From NCBI GenBank assembly GCA_964385505.1, contig CAYLPI010000137.1:1-10651 (forward strand): a stretch of 10,651 nt of DNA, written 5' to 3'. Source of the stretch: CAITSH01 sp964385505. GTDB taxonomy: Bacteria; Pseudomonadota; Gammaproteobacteria; Burkholderiales; SG8-39. How positions within the stretch are numbered: the first letter of the stretch is position 1; each line of letters starts with the position of its first letter. The notes beneath the pieces are model-generated. The model saw only the letters and a program-made list of their open reading frames with translations, was not told the origin of the DNA and made no database searches. The position numbers and the translations under genes are program-made. Positions 1 through 7,560 of the stretch are shown in pieces.

Positions 1-34
1 GCCCGATGAGGGTGACAAAGACAAAGACAAGAAT

Positions 35-1288
35 ATGGACCTCTACGACGATATCGATCCCCTGCCCCGGCTGCTGATGGGCCCCGGTCCGATCAACGCC
101 GACCCGCGCGTGCTGCGCGCCATGTCGGCGCAACTACTCGGCCAGTTCGACCCGCAGTTCCGCCGTTACATGCATGAGACGATGGCGCTGTATCGCGGCG
201 TGTTCGAGACGCGCAACCAACAGACTTTCATCATCGACGGCACCGCACGCGCGGCCATAGAGGCGGTGATGGCCTCGCTGGTCGAACCGGGCGAGCGCGT
301 GCTGGTGGCAAGCTTCGGCCGCTTCGGCCAGTTGAAAACCGAGATTGCGCGGCGCATCGGCGCCGACGTGCGCGTCATCGAATGCGAATGGGGTACGGTG
401 TTCACGCCCGAGGTCATCGAAGCGGCGATCAGGAAGCACTCACCGCGCCTGCTGGCGCTGTGCCAGGGCGACACCTCAACCACCATGCTGCAACCGCTGG
501 CCGAGATCGGCAATATCTGCCGCCGCCACGGCGTACTGCTGCAGGTGGACGCGACCGCCTCGATCGGCGGCACGCCGCTGCCGGTGGACGCCTGGGAAAT
601 CGATGCCGTGACCGGAGGCCTGCAAAAATGTCTGGCCGGCCCCTCTGGTGCGGCGCCGGTAACACTGTCGGACGGTGCCGCCGCGGTGATTTACGGCCGC
701 CGCCATATCGAAGAGGGCCTGCAGACGGCCGATTACATCGCCGGCAGGGGCCGCATCATCGGCACCAATTACTTTGACCTCGCGATGGTGATGGACTATT
801 GGTCGGACAAGGCGCTCAACCACCACACCGAGGCGACCACCATGCTCTACGGCGCGCGCGAATGCGCGCGCATCATGCTGCGCGAAGGCCTGCCGCAGGT
901 ATTTGCACGCCATGCCGCCGGCAGCCGCGCGGTGGTCGCGGGCATTGAGGCGATGGGTCTCAAGGTGTTCGGCGACAAGGCCAACAAAATGCCCAATGTC
1001 ACCGGCGTATGGATCCCCGAGGGCGTCAACGGCGAGCGCGTGCGCAGCGGATTGCTCAATGACTTCAACATCGAGATCGGCACGTCCTTCGGCCAGTTGC
1101 AGGGCCGCATCTGGCGCATCGGCGCGATGGGTTACAACGCGCGCAAGGACGCCGTGCTGGTGACGCTGGGGGCACTGGAAACGGTGCTGGCCGCCGAGGG
1201 CTTCAGGCTCACGCGCGGCGCCGGCATTGACGCGGCGCGCGCGGTGTACCAGGAGTCGGCGGCCGCCATGGCAAAAAAAGCCTCCTGA
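35..1288 (+). CDS. pucG: PucG-like (S)-ureidoglycine--glyoxylate transaminase (PLP class V aminotransferase)
   Basis: A 417-aa fold-type I, class V aminotransferase. PucG moves the amino group of (S)-ureidoglycine to glyoxylate, giving oxalurate and glycine, in cytoplasmic purine/allantoin breakdown. Visible marks are the N-terminal MGPGPINADPRVLRA stretch (15-29), LGQFDP (35-40), DGTARA (68-73), Asp172 in LLQVDATAS (pairs with the pyridine N of PLP), the probable PLP lysine Lys198 in GGLQKCLAGPSG, and LNHHTEAT (261-268). Gln37 and Asn262 sit about where B. subtilis PucG has the residues tied to ureidoglycine binding (Gln37/Asn264, from memory). Length matches PucG (about 416 aa). The start has only a weak upstream GA-rich stretch, but family motifs begin soon after it. 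No other purine gene is visible. A related alanine--glyoxylate or serine--glyoxylate aminotransferase is the main alternative. Family is sure; the exact substrate is less so. Confidence 0.85.
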   Translation: MDLYDDIDPLPRLLMGPGPINADPRVLRAMSAQLLGQFDPQFRRYMHETMALYRGVFETRNQQTFIIDGTARAAIEAVMASLVEPGERVLVASFGRFGQLKTEIARRIGADVRVIECEWGTVFTPEVIEAAIRKHSPRLLALCQGDTSTTMLQPLAEIGNICRRHGVLLQVDATASIGGTPLPVDAWEIDAVTGGLQKCLAGPSGAAPVTLSDGAAAVIYGRRHIEEGLQTADYIAGRGRIIGTNYFDLAMVMDYWSDKALNHHTEATTMLYGARECARIMLREGLPQVFARHAAGSRAVVAGIEAMGLKVFGDKANKMPNVTGVWIPEGVNGERVRSGLLNDFNIEIGTSFGQLQGRIWRIGAMGYNARKDAVLVTLGALETVLAAEGFRLTRGAGIDAARAVYQESAAAMAKKAS

Positions 1289-1296
1289 CGGGGACG

Positions 1297-1320
1297 GCGC
1301 CGGGCTGTTGCGTCCGGCGC
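1297..1320. terminator. Hairpin between convergent genes, possible terminator
   Basis: GCGCCGG (1297-1303) pairs with CCGGCGC (1314-1320). The stem extends inward by one G-T and one C-G pair, leaving a 6-nt loop. It lies in the 41-bp gap between the stop codons of the aminotransferase (+) and the SET gene (-). No T-run follows directly on the + side; the nearest, at about 1339-1344, lies inside the end of the SET gene. It could serve both strands. The position is suggestive, but in DNA this GC-rich the structure alone is weak evidence. Confidence 0.4.
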
Positions 1321-1329
1321 GCGCGCAGC

Positions 1330-1971
1330 CTATCCGGCTTTTTTCGCGCTTTTCCCGACGACTTTCCCGGCCGTTTTGCGGGTCGATTTGGTCAGCGTCT
1401 TTTTGGCCACCTTCTTAACCTTGACCGCCTTTTTCGCCTTCTTTTTCGGCTCCTTGGTCACCAGTATGGTGCCGCGGCACTTTGGCGAGCCGCAGCGGCA
1501 GGCGTATTTTTGCTCCAGCTTTTTAGTGTGCGGCTCATCGAACTCGAAACTGTAATCGTAGGCGAGTTCAGCGCCCTGCTTGATGTTGCGGATGGCCTTG
1601 ATGAAGATGTGTTCCTTGCCCTTGATCATCCTGCCCTCTGCTTCGCAATTGGGCGAGCAGGAGTGGTTGATCCAGCGCGAGCTGTTGCCCCCGACCGTGG
1701 CGTCGATGACATCGCCGTTGTCGAGGGAAAACAAAAACGTGTGCGAGGGCTTGCCGTCCTCTTCCGCATAGACCTCGTCGGCGAGGCTCTCGGGGATGCG
1801 GCGGCCGACGTACTCGATCAGGCGCGTGCCCCTGCGGATGTCAACCAGCGCGAACGCGCCCTTGCCGTGAATCTTCGAGTTGCGCACCGCGAACAGCAAT
1901 TTGCTTTTCTTCGCGACTGCTTTTTTCGCCACCGTTTTTTTGCCGGTGCCGGTCTTTTTGCTGCTTGGCAT
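1330..1971 (-). CDS. SET-domain protein-lysine methyltransferase with histone-H1-like lysine-rich tail
   Basis: A 213-aa protein predicted to methylate lysines using S-adenosylmethionine. Residues 5-24 are a short Lys/Ala/Thr-rich head. The SET domain covers about 25-145: RNSKIHGKGAFA (30-41), RWINHSCSPNCE (99-110, the NHSCxPN cofactor and pseudoknot motif) and ELAYDYSFEF (135-144, with the catalytic-type Tyr). A post-SET zinc knuckle CRCGSPKC (Cys158, 160, 165) follows. Residues 173-213 are almost only Lys, Ala, Val and Thr, like histone H1 or bacterial H1-like proteins. The frame stays open up to 2085, but the Met at 1971 is preferred: protein-like sequence begins there and a TACAAT -10 box at 2003-2008 overlaps the next Met upstream. 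Target unknown; the basic tail suggests nucleic acid binding or an H1-like substrate (inference). Bacterial SET proteins of this type occur in betaproteobacteria. Confidence 0.88.
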   Translation of the reverse strand: MPSSKKTGTGKKTVAKKAVAKKSKLLFAVRNSKIHGKGAFALVDIRRGTRLIEYVGRRIPESLADEVYAEEDGKPSHTFLFSLDNGDVIDATVGGNSSRWINHSCSPNCEAEGRMIKGKEHIFIKAIRNIKQGAELAYDYSFEFDEPHTKKLEQKYACRCGSPKCRGTILVTKEPKKKAKKAVKVKKVAKKTLTKSTRKTAGKVVGKSAKKAG

Positions 1972-2002
1972 GCTGGTGTGTCCGTGCGTTAAGAAAGCAC
2001 GC

Positions 2003-2008
2003 ATTGTA
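2003..2008 (-). promoter_or_regulatory. Putative -10 box for the SET gene
   Basis: Read on the minus strand this is TACAAT, 5/6 to the sigma70 -10 consensus, about 31 nt before the preferred SET start at 1971. No good -35 hexamer lies at 16-18 bp. A small inverted repeat (CGTGC 1983-1987, GCACG 1997-2001) falls just downstream in the presumed leader. It suggests the SET gene can be transcribed separately from the Bug gene 151 bp upstream. Confidence 0.35.
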
Positions 2009-2122
2009 GCCAAGTTCAGCGCAAAGATATGCCGCATCAGCGCTTCGGTGCACGTTATTCGCAGAGTGGGCGCGGGCGCGTACACCGATGGGGCGGTTAC
2101 CGCAAAGATTGCAGGAGCGCGA

Positions 2123-3109
2123 TCATTCGGCCTTGATGCCGGCCTCGCGTATCACGCGCGCCCAGCGCGTCGTTTCGGCGCGGATTTGCGCCGCAAATGC
2201 ATCCGGCTTGTTCGCCACCGGATAAAGCCCCTGCAACTCAAGCCCGGCCTTGACCTCGGGCAGCGCGACGATGAGCGCGATCTCGTTCTGCAGTTTCGCC
2301 ACGATATCGCGCGGCGTGGCCGCCGGAGCCATCACGCCGTACCAGGAACTGACATCAAAGCCGGCGAGGCCGGACTCGGCAATGGTCGGCAGCTCCGGCG
2401 CGGCCGGCGCGCGCTGCGCGCTGGTCACCGCCAGTGCGCGCAGCTTGCCCGCCTTGATCTGCGGCAGCAGCGTCGGCATGGCGCCGAACATCATGGCGAG
2501 CTGCCCGCCCATCAGGTCGTTCATGGCCTGGGTGGTGCCCTTGTAGGGAATGTGCACGATGTCGATGCCGGCCTCGCGCCGGAACAGTTCGCCCGCCAGG
2601 TGCAGGCCGCTGCCGATGCCCGGCGAGCCGTAACTCAGCTTGCCCGGCTGGGCACGGGCAAGCGCGATCAGCTCCTGCACCGTTAGCGCCCTGACCGACG
2701 GGTGTACCGCGAGGATATTGGGCGCGGTGGCGATCTTGGTCACGGCGACAAAGTCGCGGTCCCAGTTAAAGGGCAAGTCCTTCATCAGCGTGGCATTGAT
2801 GGTGATATTGCCCGCCGGCACCACCAGCAGGGTGTAGCCGTCTGCCGCGGCGTCGGCCACCGCCTTGATGCCGATGTTGCCGCCGGCACCGGGCTTGTTC
2901 TCGACAATCACCGGCTGGCCCCAGCGCTGCTGCAGTTTTTCGCCGAGCAGGCGCGACAGCAGATCTATCGGTCCGCCCGGCGGGAAGGGGGCAACGAGAC
3001 GAATGGGTTTGGCCGGGTAGGCCGCAGCCGTCTGCGCTGTCGCCGCGAACGGCAGGAGGGCGACGCAGAGTGTGGCCAGACGCAAAAAGCGGTTCAGGGG
3101 TCGGCGCAT
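2123..3109 (-). CDS. Bug/TctC-family tripartite tricarboxylate transporter substrate-binding protein
   Basis: A 328-aa periplasmic solute receptor. A Sec signal peptide (MRRPLNRFLRLATLCVALL, then PFAATA) probably ends after Ala25. Bug hallmarks follow: YPAKPIRLVAPFPPGGPIDL (with the Asp that contacts carboxylate ligands), ENKPGAGGNIG, GDG-like ADGYTLL, and VHIPYKGTTQAMNDLMGGQ. Length is typical (about 320-330 aa). The start has a GGAAG ribosome binding site 7 nt upstream. Bug proteins bind small carboxylates or related organics and may feed TctAB membrane partners, none of which is seen here; orphan Bug genes are common in betaproteobacteria. It is transcribed divergently from the Rieske/ABC operon across a shared regulatory region, so it may deliver or sense the same compound (inference). 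The ligand cannot be read from sequence. Confidence 0.95.
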   Translation of the reverse strand: MRRPLNRFLRLATLCVALLPFAATAQTAAAYPAKPIRLVAPFPPGGPIDLLSRLLGEKLQQRWGQPVIVENKPGAGGNIGIKAVADAAADGYTLLVVPAGNITINATLMKDLPFNWDRDFVAVTKIATAPNILAVHPSVRALTVQELIALARAQPGKLSYGSPGIGSGLHLAGELFRREAGIDIVHIPYKGTTQAMNDLMGGQLAMMFGAMPTLLPQIKAGKLRALAVTSAQRAPAAPELPTIAESGLAGFDVSSWYGVMAPAATPRDIVAKLQNEIALIVALPEVKAGLELQGLYPVANKPDAFAAQIRAETTRWARVIREAGIKAE

Positions 3110-3154
3110 GATTTTCTTCCAAAAAGAGGGGGTAAAAAGTTGTTGCGATGCGGC

Positions 3155-3182
3155 TTGACAGCCTTGCAGCTTATGCTACCAT
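3155..3182 (+). promoter_or_regulatory. Putative sigma70 promoter of the Rieske operon
   Basis: A perfect -35 box TTGACA (3155-3160) and a -10 box TACCAT (3177-3182, 4/6) are separated by 16 bp. Transcription would start near 3189, about 170 nt before the ferredoxin start and some 15 nt before the palindromic operator. A weaker opposite-strand promoter for the Bug gene may overlap it (TTGGTT at 3196-3201, TAGCAT at 3173-3178, 17-bp spacer, minus strand). Confidence 0.5.
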
Positions 3183-3203
3183 CGTTTCACATGCAAACCA
3201 ACG

Positions 3204-3244
3204 TTCCATATATAAAACATGATTTTTACGTTTTATATTTGGAA
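3204..3244. promoter_or_regulatory. Palindromic operator in divergent intergenic region, candidate IclR-type site
   Basis: The left arm TTCCATATATAAAAC (3204-3218) and the reverse complement of the right arm (3230-3244), TTCCAAATATAAAAC, agree at 14 of 15 positions across an 11-bp spacer. Arm centres are 26 bp apart, about 2.5 helical turns, fitting a dimer-of-dimers repressor. The site is strongly AT-rich within GC-rich DNA and lies between the divergent Bug gene and the Rieske operon, just after the predicted + start site. The TTCC...GGAA ends recall known IclR-family operators. The IclR gene at 9004-9783 is the natural candidate ligand (inference). Confidence 0.6.
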
Positions 3245-3321
3245 AATCCCGGCGCAGCGGTGCTGCAACGGCTTTGCGACACGGTCCACCGATTCATTCA
3301 GCCGAACATCCTTCAGTCAAT

Positions 3322-3350
3322 CGCAGTGAAACGCAGTGAAAGAGTGAAAG
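3322..3350 (+). repeat. Short tandem repeat in the operon leader
   Basis: Two exact copies of CGCAGTGAAA (3322-3331, 3332-3341) are followed by a partial copy, GAGTGAAAG (3342-3350). They end 9 nt before the ferredoxin start. The last copy holds the only purine-rich stretch that could act as a ribosome binding site. The repeat may be no more than slippage. Confidence 0.5.
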
Positions 3351-3359
3351 CGCGATCCG

Positions 3360-3701
3360 ATGAACGACGATACCAAGGCGGCAGATCCGGGTGGTGAATG
3401 GCATCCGGCGGGGAGCACCGGCGATGTGTCCGAGGACATGCCGCTCACCATCAAGGCCGGCGACAAGGACGTCGGGGTCTATGTCCTCGACGGTCAATAT
3501 TACGCCCTCGAGGACATCTGCCCCCACGCCTACGCGCTGCTGTCGCAGGGCTTTGTCATGGACGGTGAAATCGAGTGCCCGCTGCACGCCGCGCGCTTCA
3601 ATATCAGCAGCGGCAAATGCACGGCGGGGCCGGGCGGGCGCGACCTCAAGGTCTATCCGTTGCGCATCGAAGACGACCGCATTTTCGTAAAGGTGGATTG
3701 A
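3360..3701 (+). CDS. Rieske [2Fe-2S] ferredoxin
   Basis: A 113-aa soluble electron carrier, the usual size for ferredoxins of multicomponent Rieske oxygenases (BphF/MocE-like). The cluster ligands are Cys54 and His56 (ICPHAY) and Cys73 and His76 (ECPLHAARF). Between them runs the usual glycine-containing loop, and conserved FNISSGKCTAGPG and LKVYPLRIEDDRIFV follow. There is no signal peptide. It most likely passes electrons to the Rieske oxygenase at 5731. It is the first gene of the operon; its stop is only 2 nt before the next start, so the two are probably translated together. The ribosome binding site is weak (GAGTGAAAG). A nitrite-reductase small-subunit-like role fits the fold but not the neighbours. 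No reductase to charge it is present in the window. Confidence 0.93.
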   Translation: MNDDTKAADPGGEWHPAGSTGDVSEDMPLTIKAGDKDVGVYVLDGQYYALEDICPHAYALLSQGFVMDGEIECPLHAARFNISSGKCTAGPGGRDLKVYPLRIEDDRIFVKVD

Positions 3702-3703
3702 AC

Positions 3704-3999
3704 ATGGACTACAACCCCTACCTCGCCATGAAGGGCTCGCCGCTCAGCCCCGATGCGCACAAGGGCTCGGTCGAGAAAATTGCCGACATCAAAAACATCG
3801 TATGGCAGCACCGTGCCGCGCCGCCCACCGCCTTCGAGAACCAGCTTGGCGACCTGCTCGAACAGGTGTTCGTCGCCGGCATCGAAGACCTGCCGGCGGT
3901 GGTGGCGAGGCTCAACGAGCTGGGCGGGCGTGCGCCCGACGGCGCGCCCTGGACCGAGGCAAGCTTCCAGGCGGTGATGCGCGAACTCGGCAAAGCGTA

Positions 4000-4000
<1 letters not shown>
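3704..4000 (+). CDS. Small protein with recombinase-like helix-turn-helix C-terminus
   Basis: A 98-aa protein. The Met at 3704 is chosen because AGGTGG (3691-3696) lies 7 nt upstream; the longer open frame from 3575 runs out of frame through the ferredoxin. Residues 1-40 (YNPYLAMKG near the start, WQHRAAPPTAFEN at 34-46) are not a fold I can name. Residues 45-97 look helical, and LNELGGRAPDGAPWTEASFQ (70-89) follows the pattern of the DNA-contacting domain in large serine recombinases (LNxxGxxxPxGxxWxxxxV). It has no recombinase catalytic domain, so it is not a recombinase. The stop overlaps the next start (TAATG), tying it to the ABC genes. It could be a small regulator, or this helical pattern could serve protein contacts with the oxygenase or ferredoxin. 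Function unknown. Confidence 0.85.
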
Positions 4001-4800
<800 letters not shown>

Positions 4801-4851
4801 AACATCCCTGCTCGAACACCCCACTGCGACGGCCGACCCCGGATACCCAGC

Positions 4852-4883
4852 ATGAGCAAGTCACTATGAGCAACGCGATATGA
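4852..4883 (+). promoter_or_regulatory. Chain of two minicistrons leading into the permease start (14-nt repeat)
   Basis: ATGAGCAA occurs at 4852, 4866 and 4880, exactly 14 nt apart and therefore in three different frames. The first opens MSKSL and stops at 4867-4869, overlapping the second ATG. The second opens MSNAI and stops at 4881-4883, overlapping the third ATG, which starts the permease. Each copy also places GAG nine nt before the next ATG. It reads as a stepwise translational coupling leader, or as a start site duplicated by slippage. Confidence 0.5.
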
Positions 4884-5677
4884 GCAACGCCGCGGCAAAC
4901 AGCAGCTTCACCGCCGGCATGGTCGCGGCCAGCCTTGCCGTGCTGGTGATATTCCTCGCCGCATGGCAGTGGCTGCCGGGTCTGGCGAACATCCCGGAAT
5001 TCATCCTGCCGCCGCCGACCAAGGTATGGGCCGAATTCCTGCGCATGCTGGCCAACGAAAAGCTGATGACCCACACCGGCATCACCGCACTCGAAGTGGT
5101 GGCGGGCTTCATACTCGGGTCCCTGCTCGGCATGATCATCGGCTTTGCGCTGGGGGTCTCGCCCAAGACCGAGCTGGTGCTCTCGCCCTATCTGCTGGCG
5201 CTGCAGATTGCGCCCAAGGTAGCCTTCGCACCGCTGTTCGTGATGTGGATGGGTTTTACCGTCTATCCGAAAATCCTCGTCGCCATCCTCATCGTGTTCT
5301 TTCCGGTGATGGTCAACGTGTTGACGGCGATTCGTGCGGTGGACCCCGACCTTGTCAACCTCGGGCGCTCGTTCTCGGCCTCGCGCTGGCAGATTTTCAG
5401 CATGATCGAGTACCCGACAACGCTGCCGCCGCTGTTTTCGGGCCTGCGCATCGGCGCCACGCTGGCGGTGATCGGCGTGGTCGTCGGCGAGCTGGTCGGC
5501 GGCAACATGGGCCTCGGCTACCTGCTGACCTTCGGTGAGGGCCAGGGCAACACGGCGATGGTGTTCGTCGCCATCATCATGCTCACCATCATCGGCATCG
5601 CCGCCTACGGCGCGGTGGTGCTGGCCGAACGGCGTGTGCTGCACTGGGTGCCGCGCGCACAGCATCAGACCGTATAA
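4880..5677 (+). CDS. ABC transporter permease, NitT/TauT/SsuC type
   Basis: A 265-aa inner-membrane protein of the binding-protein-dependent transport family, about six helices: near residues 13-33, 70-92, 100-125, 130-150, 190-212 and 226-250. The FILPPPTKVW segment (38-47) after the first helix is typical of the SsuC/TauC group. The cytoplasmic coupling (EAA) loop is seen in ASRWQIFSMIEYPTTLPPLF followed by SGLRIGATLAVIGVVVGEL. It pairs with the ATPase upstream, 79 bp away. The Met at 4880 is the third of three ATGAGCAA starts and the only one opening a long frame. No periplasmic binding protein is adjacent; one may begin at 10644 or lie elsewhere. The compound carried is unknown, presumably the operon's growth substrate. 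Confidence 0.94.
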   Translation: MSNAAANSSFTAGMVAASLAVLVIFLAAWQWLPGLANIPEFILPPPTKVWAEFLRMLANEKLMTHTGITALEVVAGFILGSLLGMIIGFALGVSPKTELVLSPYLLALQIAPKVAFAPLFVMWMGFTVYPKILVAILIVFFPVMVNVLTAIRAVDPDLVNLGRSFSASRWQIFSMIEYPTTLPPLFSGLRIGATLAVIGVVVGELVGGNMGLGYLLTFGEGQGNTAMVFVAIIMLTIIGIAAYGAVVLAERRVLHWVPRAQHQTV

Positions 5678-5730
5678 ACGGACCGCATCCATGCAATCCA
5701 CGCACAATATTTCCTGCTCGGGAGATCAAC

Positions 5731-6777
5731 ATGACTGAAGCGATCAAAGAACGCGTCGGCACCCTGCTCGCCACCGGCCTGCGCAATTACTGGTACCCGG
5801 TGCTGTCCTCGTGGCGGCTGCAGGAGGCGCCGCTGGGCATCACCCGCCTGGGCGAAAACATCGTGCTGTGGCGCGACCGCGACGGCGCTCTGCACGCCAT
5901 TGAAGACCGCTGCCCGCACCGCGGCGCACGCCTGTCGCTAGGCTGGAACCTCGGCGACCGCGTCGCCTGCTGGTACCACGGCATCGAGATCAACGGCAGC
6001 GGCACCGTCACCAACGTGCCTGCGGTCAAAGGCTGCCCGCTCGAAGGCCAGCAATGCCTCAAGCATTACCCGGTGCAGGAGGCGCGCGGCGGCATATTCG
6101 TCTATTTCGGCGACGCCCTGCACCCCGAACCACCCAAACTCGAACTGCCGGAGCAACTGGCCTCGGAGGACTGGGCCTCGATGCTGTGCACCGCAATGTG
6201 GGAATGCAATTACCAGTACGCCGTCGATAACGTCATGGACCCGATGCACGGCGCCTACCTGCACGCCAGGTCGCATTCCATGGCGATGGGCGACAAGCAG
6301 GCCGAAATGCGTGTGCGCAAAACCCCCGACGGCATCATGTTCGAAAAAATCGGCCAGCGCGAGGTCAACTTCGACTGGGTCGAACTCGCCGACACCGGCA
6401 GCATGTGGATGCGCCTGTCCATTCCGTACCAGAAAAAACACGGCCCCGGCGGCTCGTTTTACATCGTCGGCTACGCCACCCCCATAGACGAAACGCACGT
6501 TCAGGTGTTTTTCTGGCGCTGCCGCAAGGTCAGCGGCTGGCAACGCGACACCTGGCGTTTCCTGTACCGCAACCGCCTCGAAGGCCTGCACTGGGATGTA
6601 CTCGAGCAGGACCATGTGGTGCTGGAAAACCTTGCACCCAACGCGCGGCAGAACGAATTTTTGTACCAGCACGACACCGGCATGGCGCGGGTGCGCCGCA
6701 TGTTCGAGCAAAAAGCCGAGGCACAGCTTGCCGCCCTCGATGCCGCGGCCAAACCCTCCGCCACCGCCGCAGCCTGA
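5731..6777 (+). CDS. Rieske non-heme iron oxygenase, alpha subunit
   Basis: A 348-aa oxygenase that would use O2 and electrons from the ferredoxin to hydroxylate or demethylate an organic, probably aromatic, substrate. The N-terminal Rieske domain has Cys61, His63 (CPHRGARLSLG) and Cys80, His83 (CWYHG). The catalytic domain shows NVMDPMHGAYLH (167-178), giving iron ligands His173 and His178 and the bridging Asp170. EQDHVVLEN (292-300) probably supplies the third ligand, Asp294. Length and the lack of a beta subunit gene match the alpha-only group (VanA, phthalate 4,5-dioxygenase and similar), not naphthalene-type alpha3beta3 enzymes. A clear GGAG ribosome binding site lies 6 nt before the start. 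The Ala-rich last 15 residues are probably a disordered tail. The substrate cannot be deduced. Confidence 0.94.
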   Translation: MTEAIKERVGTLLATGLRNYWYPVLSSWRLQEAPLGITRLGENIVLWRDRDGALHAIEDRCPHRGARLSLGWNLGDRVACWYHGIEINGSGTVTNVPAVKGCPLEGQQCLKHYPVQEARGGIFVYFGDALHPEPPKLELPEQLASEDWASMLCTAMWECNYQYAVDNVMDPMHGAYLHARSHSMAMGDKQAEMRVRKTPDGIMFEKIGQREVNFDWVELADTGSMWMRLSIPYQKKHGPGGSFYIVGYATPIDETHVQVFFWRCRKVSGWQRDTWRFLYRNRLEGLHWDVLEQDHVVLENLAPNARQNEFLYQHDTGMARVRRMFEQKAEAQLAALDAAAKPSATAAA

Positions 6778-6793
6778 GCAAAGACCCCGCACC

Positions 6794-7531
6794 ATGCTGC
6801 TCAAGGACAAGAACATCGTCGTCACCGGCGGAGCCCGCGGCCTCGGCCGCGCCTTTGCCGAGGCGGCCATCGCCGCAGGCGCGAGGGTTGCCATCGCCGA
6901 CATCCTTGCCGATCGCGGTCGTGAAACGGCGCGCGAAACCGGCGCCCATTTCGCCGCCATGGACCTTGCCTCGCCCGAATCGATCGAAGCGGGCATGGCG
7001 GCCTGTGCCGGCGCGCTCGGCGGCATCGACGGCATCGTCAACAACGGCGCCATCGCCACCGGCATCGGCGGCAAGACCATGGACGACATCGACACCGCCA
7101 CCTGGGACCGCGTCATGACGGTGAATGTGCGCGGCACCTGGCTTGCCACGCGCGCGGCGATGCCCTGGCTCAAGCAGTCCGGCCGGGGCAAGGTGGTCAA
7201 CATCGCCTCCGACACCGCGCTGTGGGGCGCACCGCGGCTGATGCACTACGTCGCCAGCAAGGGTGCGATTATTTCGATGTCACGCTCGATGGCGCGCGAA
7301 CTGGGTGCCTTTGGCATCGCCGTCAACTGCGTCGCGCCGGGGCTGACCCTGGTCGAGGCGACCGAGTACGTGCCGGCCGACCGGCACGAACTGTATGTCA
7401 ACGGCCGCGCCATCAACCGCGCCCAGCATCCGGACGATGTCTGCGGCGCGGTGATGTTCCTGCTGTCTGATGCCGCGAGCTTCGTTACCGGGCAGTTGCT
7501 GCCGGTCAACGGCGGCTTTGTAATGAATTGA
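6794..7531 (+). CDS. Classical short-chain dehydrogenase/reductase, NAD-type
   Basis: A 245-aa Rossmann-fold oxidoreductase with a complete catalytic set: TGGARGLG (11-18), Asp36 at the end of beta-2 (favours NAD over NADP), NNGA (83-86, in place of the usual NNAG), Asn111, Ser139, Tyr152 and Lys156 (YVASK). The C-terminus SFVTGQLLPVNGGFVMN is typical of the family. It likely oxidises the alcohol or diol made by the Rieske oxygenase, as in dihydrodiol dehydrogenases (inference from position, 16 bp downstream). The start at 6794 is chosen because the longer frame from 6596 runs inside the oxygenase gene and the dinucleotide-binding strand begins directly after this Met. The ribosome binding site is weak, so coupling to the preceding gene is likely. 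Confidence 0.93.
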   Translation: MLLKDKNIVVTGGARGLGRAFAEAAIAAGARVAIADILADRGRETARETGAHFAAMDLASPESIEAGMAACAGALGGIDGIVNNGAIATGIGGKTMDDIDTATWDRVMTVNVRGTWLATRAAMPWLKQSGRGKVVNIASDTALWGAPRLMHYVASKGAIISMSRSMARELGAFGIAVNCVAPGLTLVEATEYVPADRHELYVNGRAINRAQHPDDVCGAVMFLLSDAASFVTGQLLPVNGGFVMN

Positions 7532-7560
7532 CGAACCAACACCTACCGAAGGAGAACGAC

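Noticed and set aside
1880..2686. 268-codon plus-strand frame across the SET and Bug genes
   Set aside because: It bridges two unrelated minus-strand genes and their intergenic gap; the translation shows no family features.
5691..5738. 15-codon frame overlapping the Rieske oxygenase start
   Set aside because: It has no ribosome binding site and no repeat structure; the GGAG at 5721 clearly serves the start at 5731. It is probably chance.
5938..7215. 425-codon open frame on the minus strand across the Rieske oxygenase and first SDR
   Set aside because: It lies opposite two genes with full family motifs; its translation is low-complexity with no recognisable domain. Long antisense frames are expected at this GC content.
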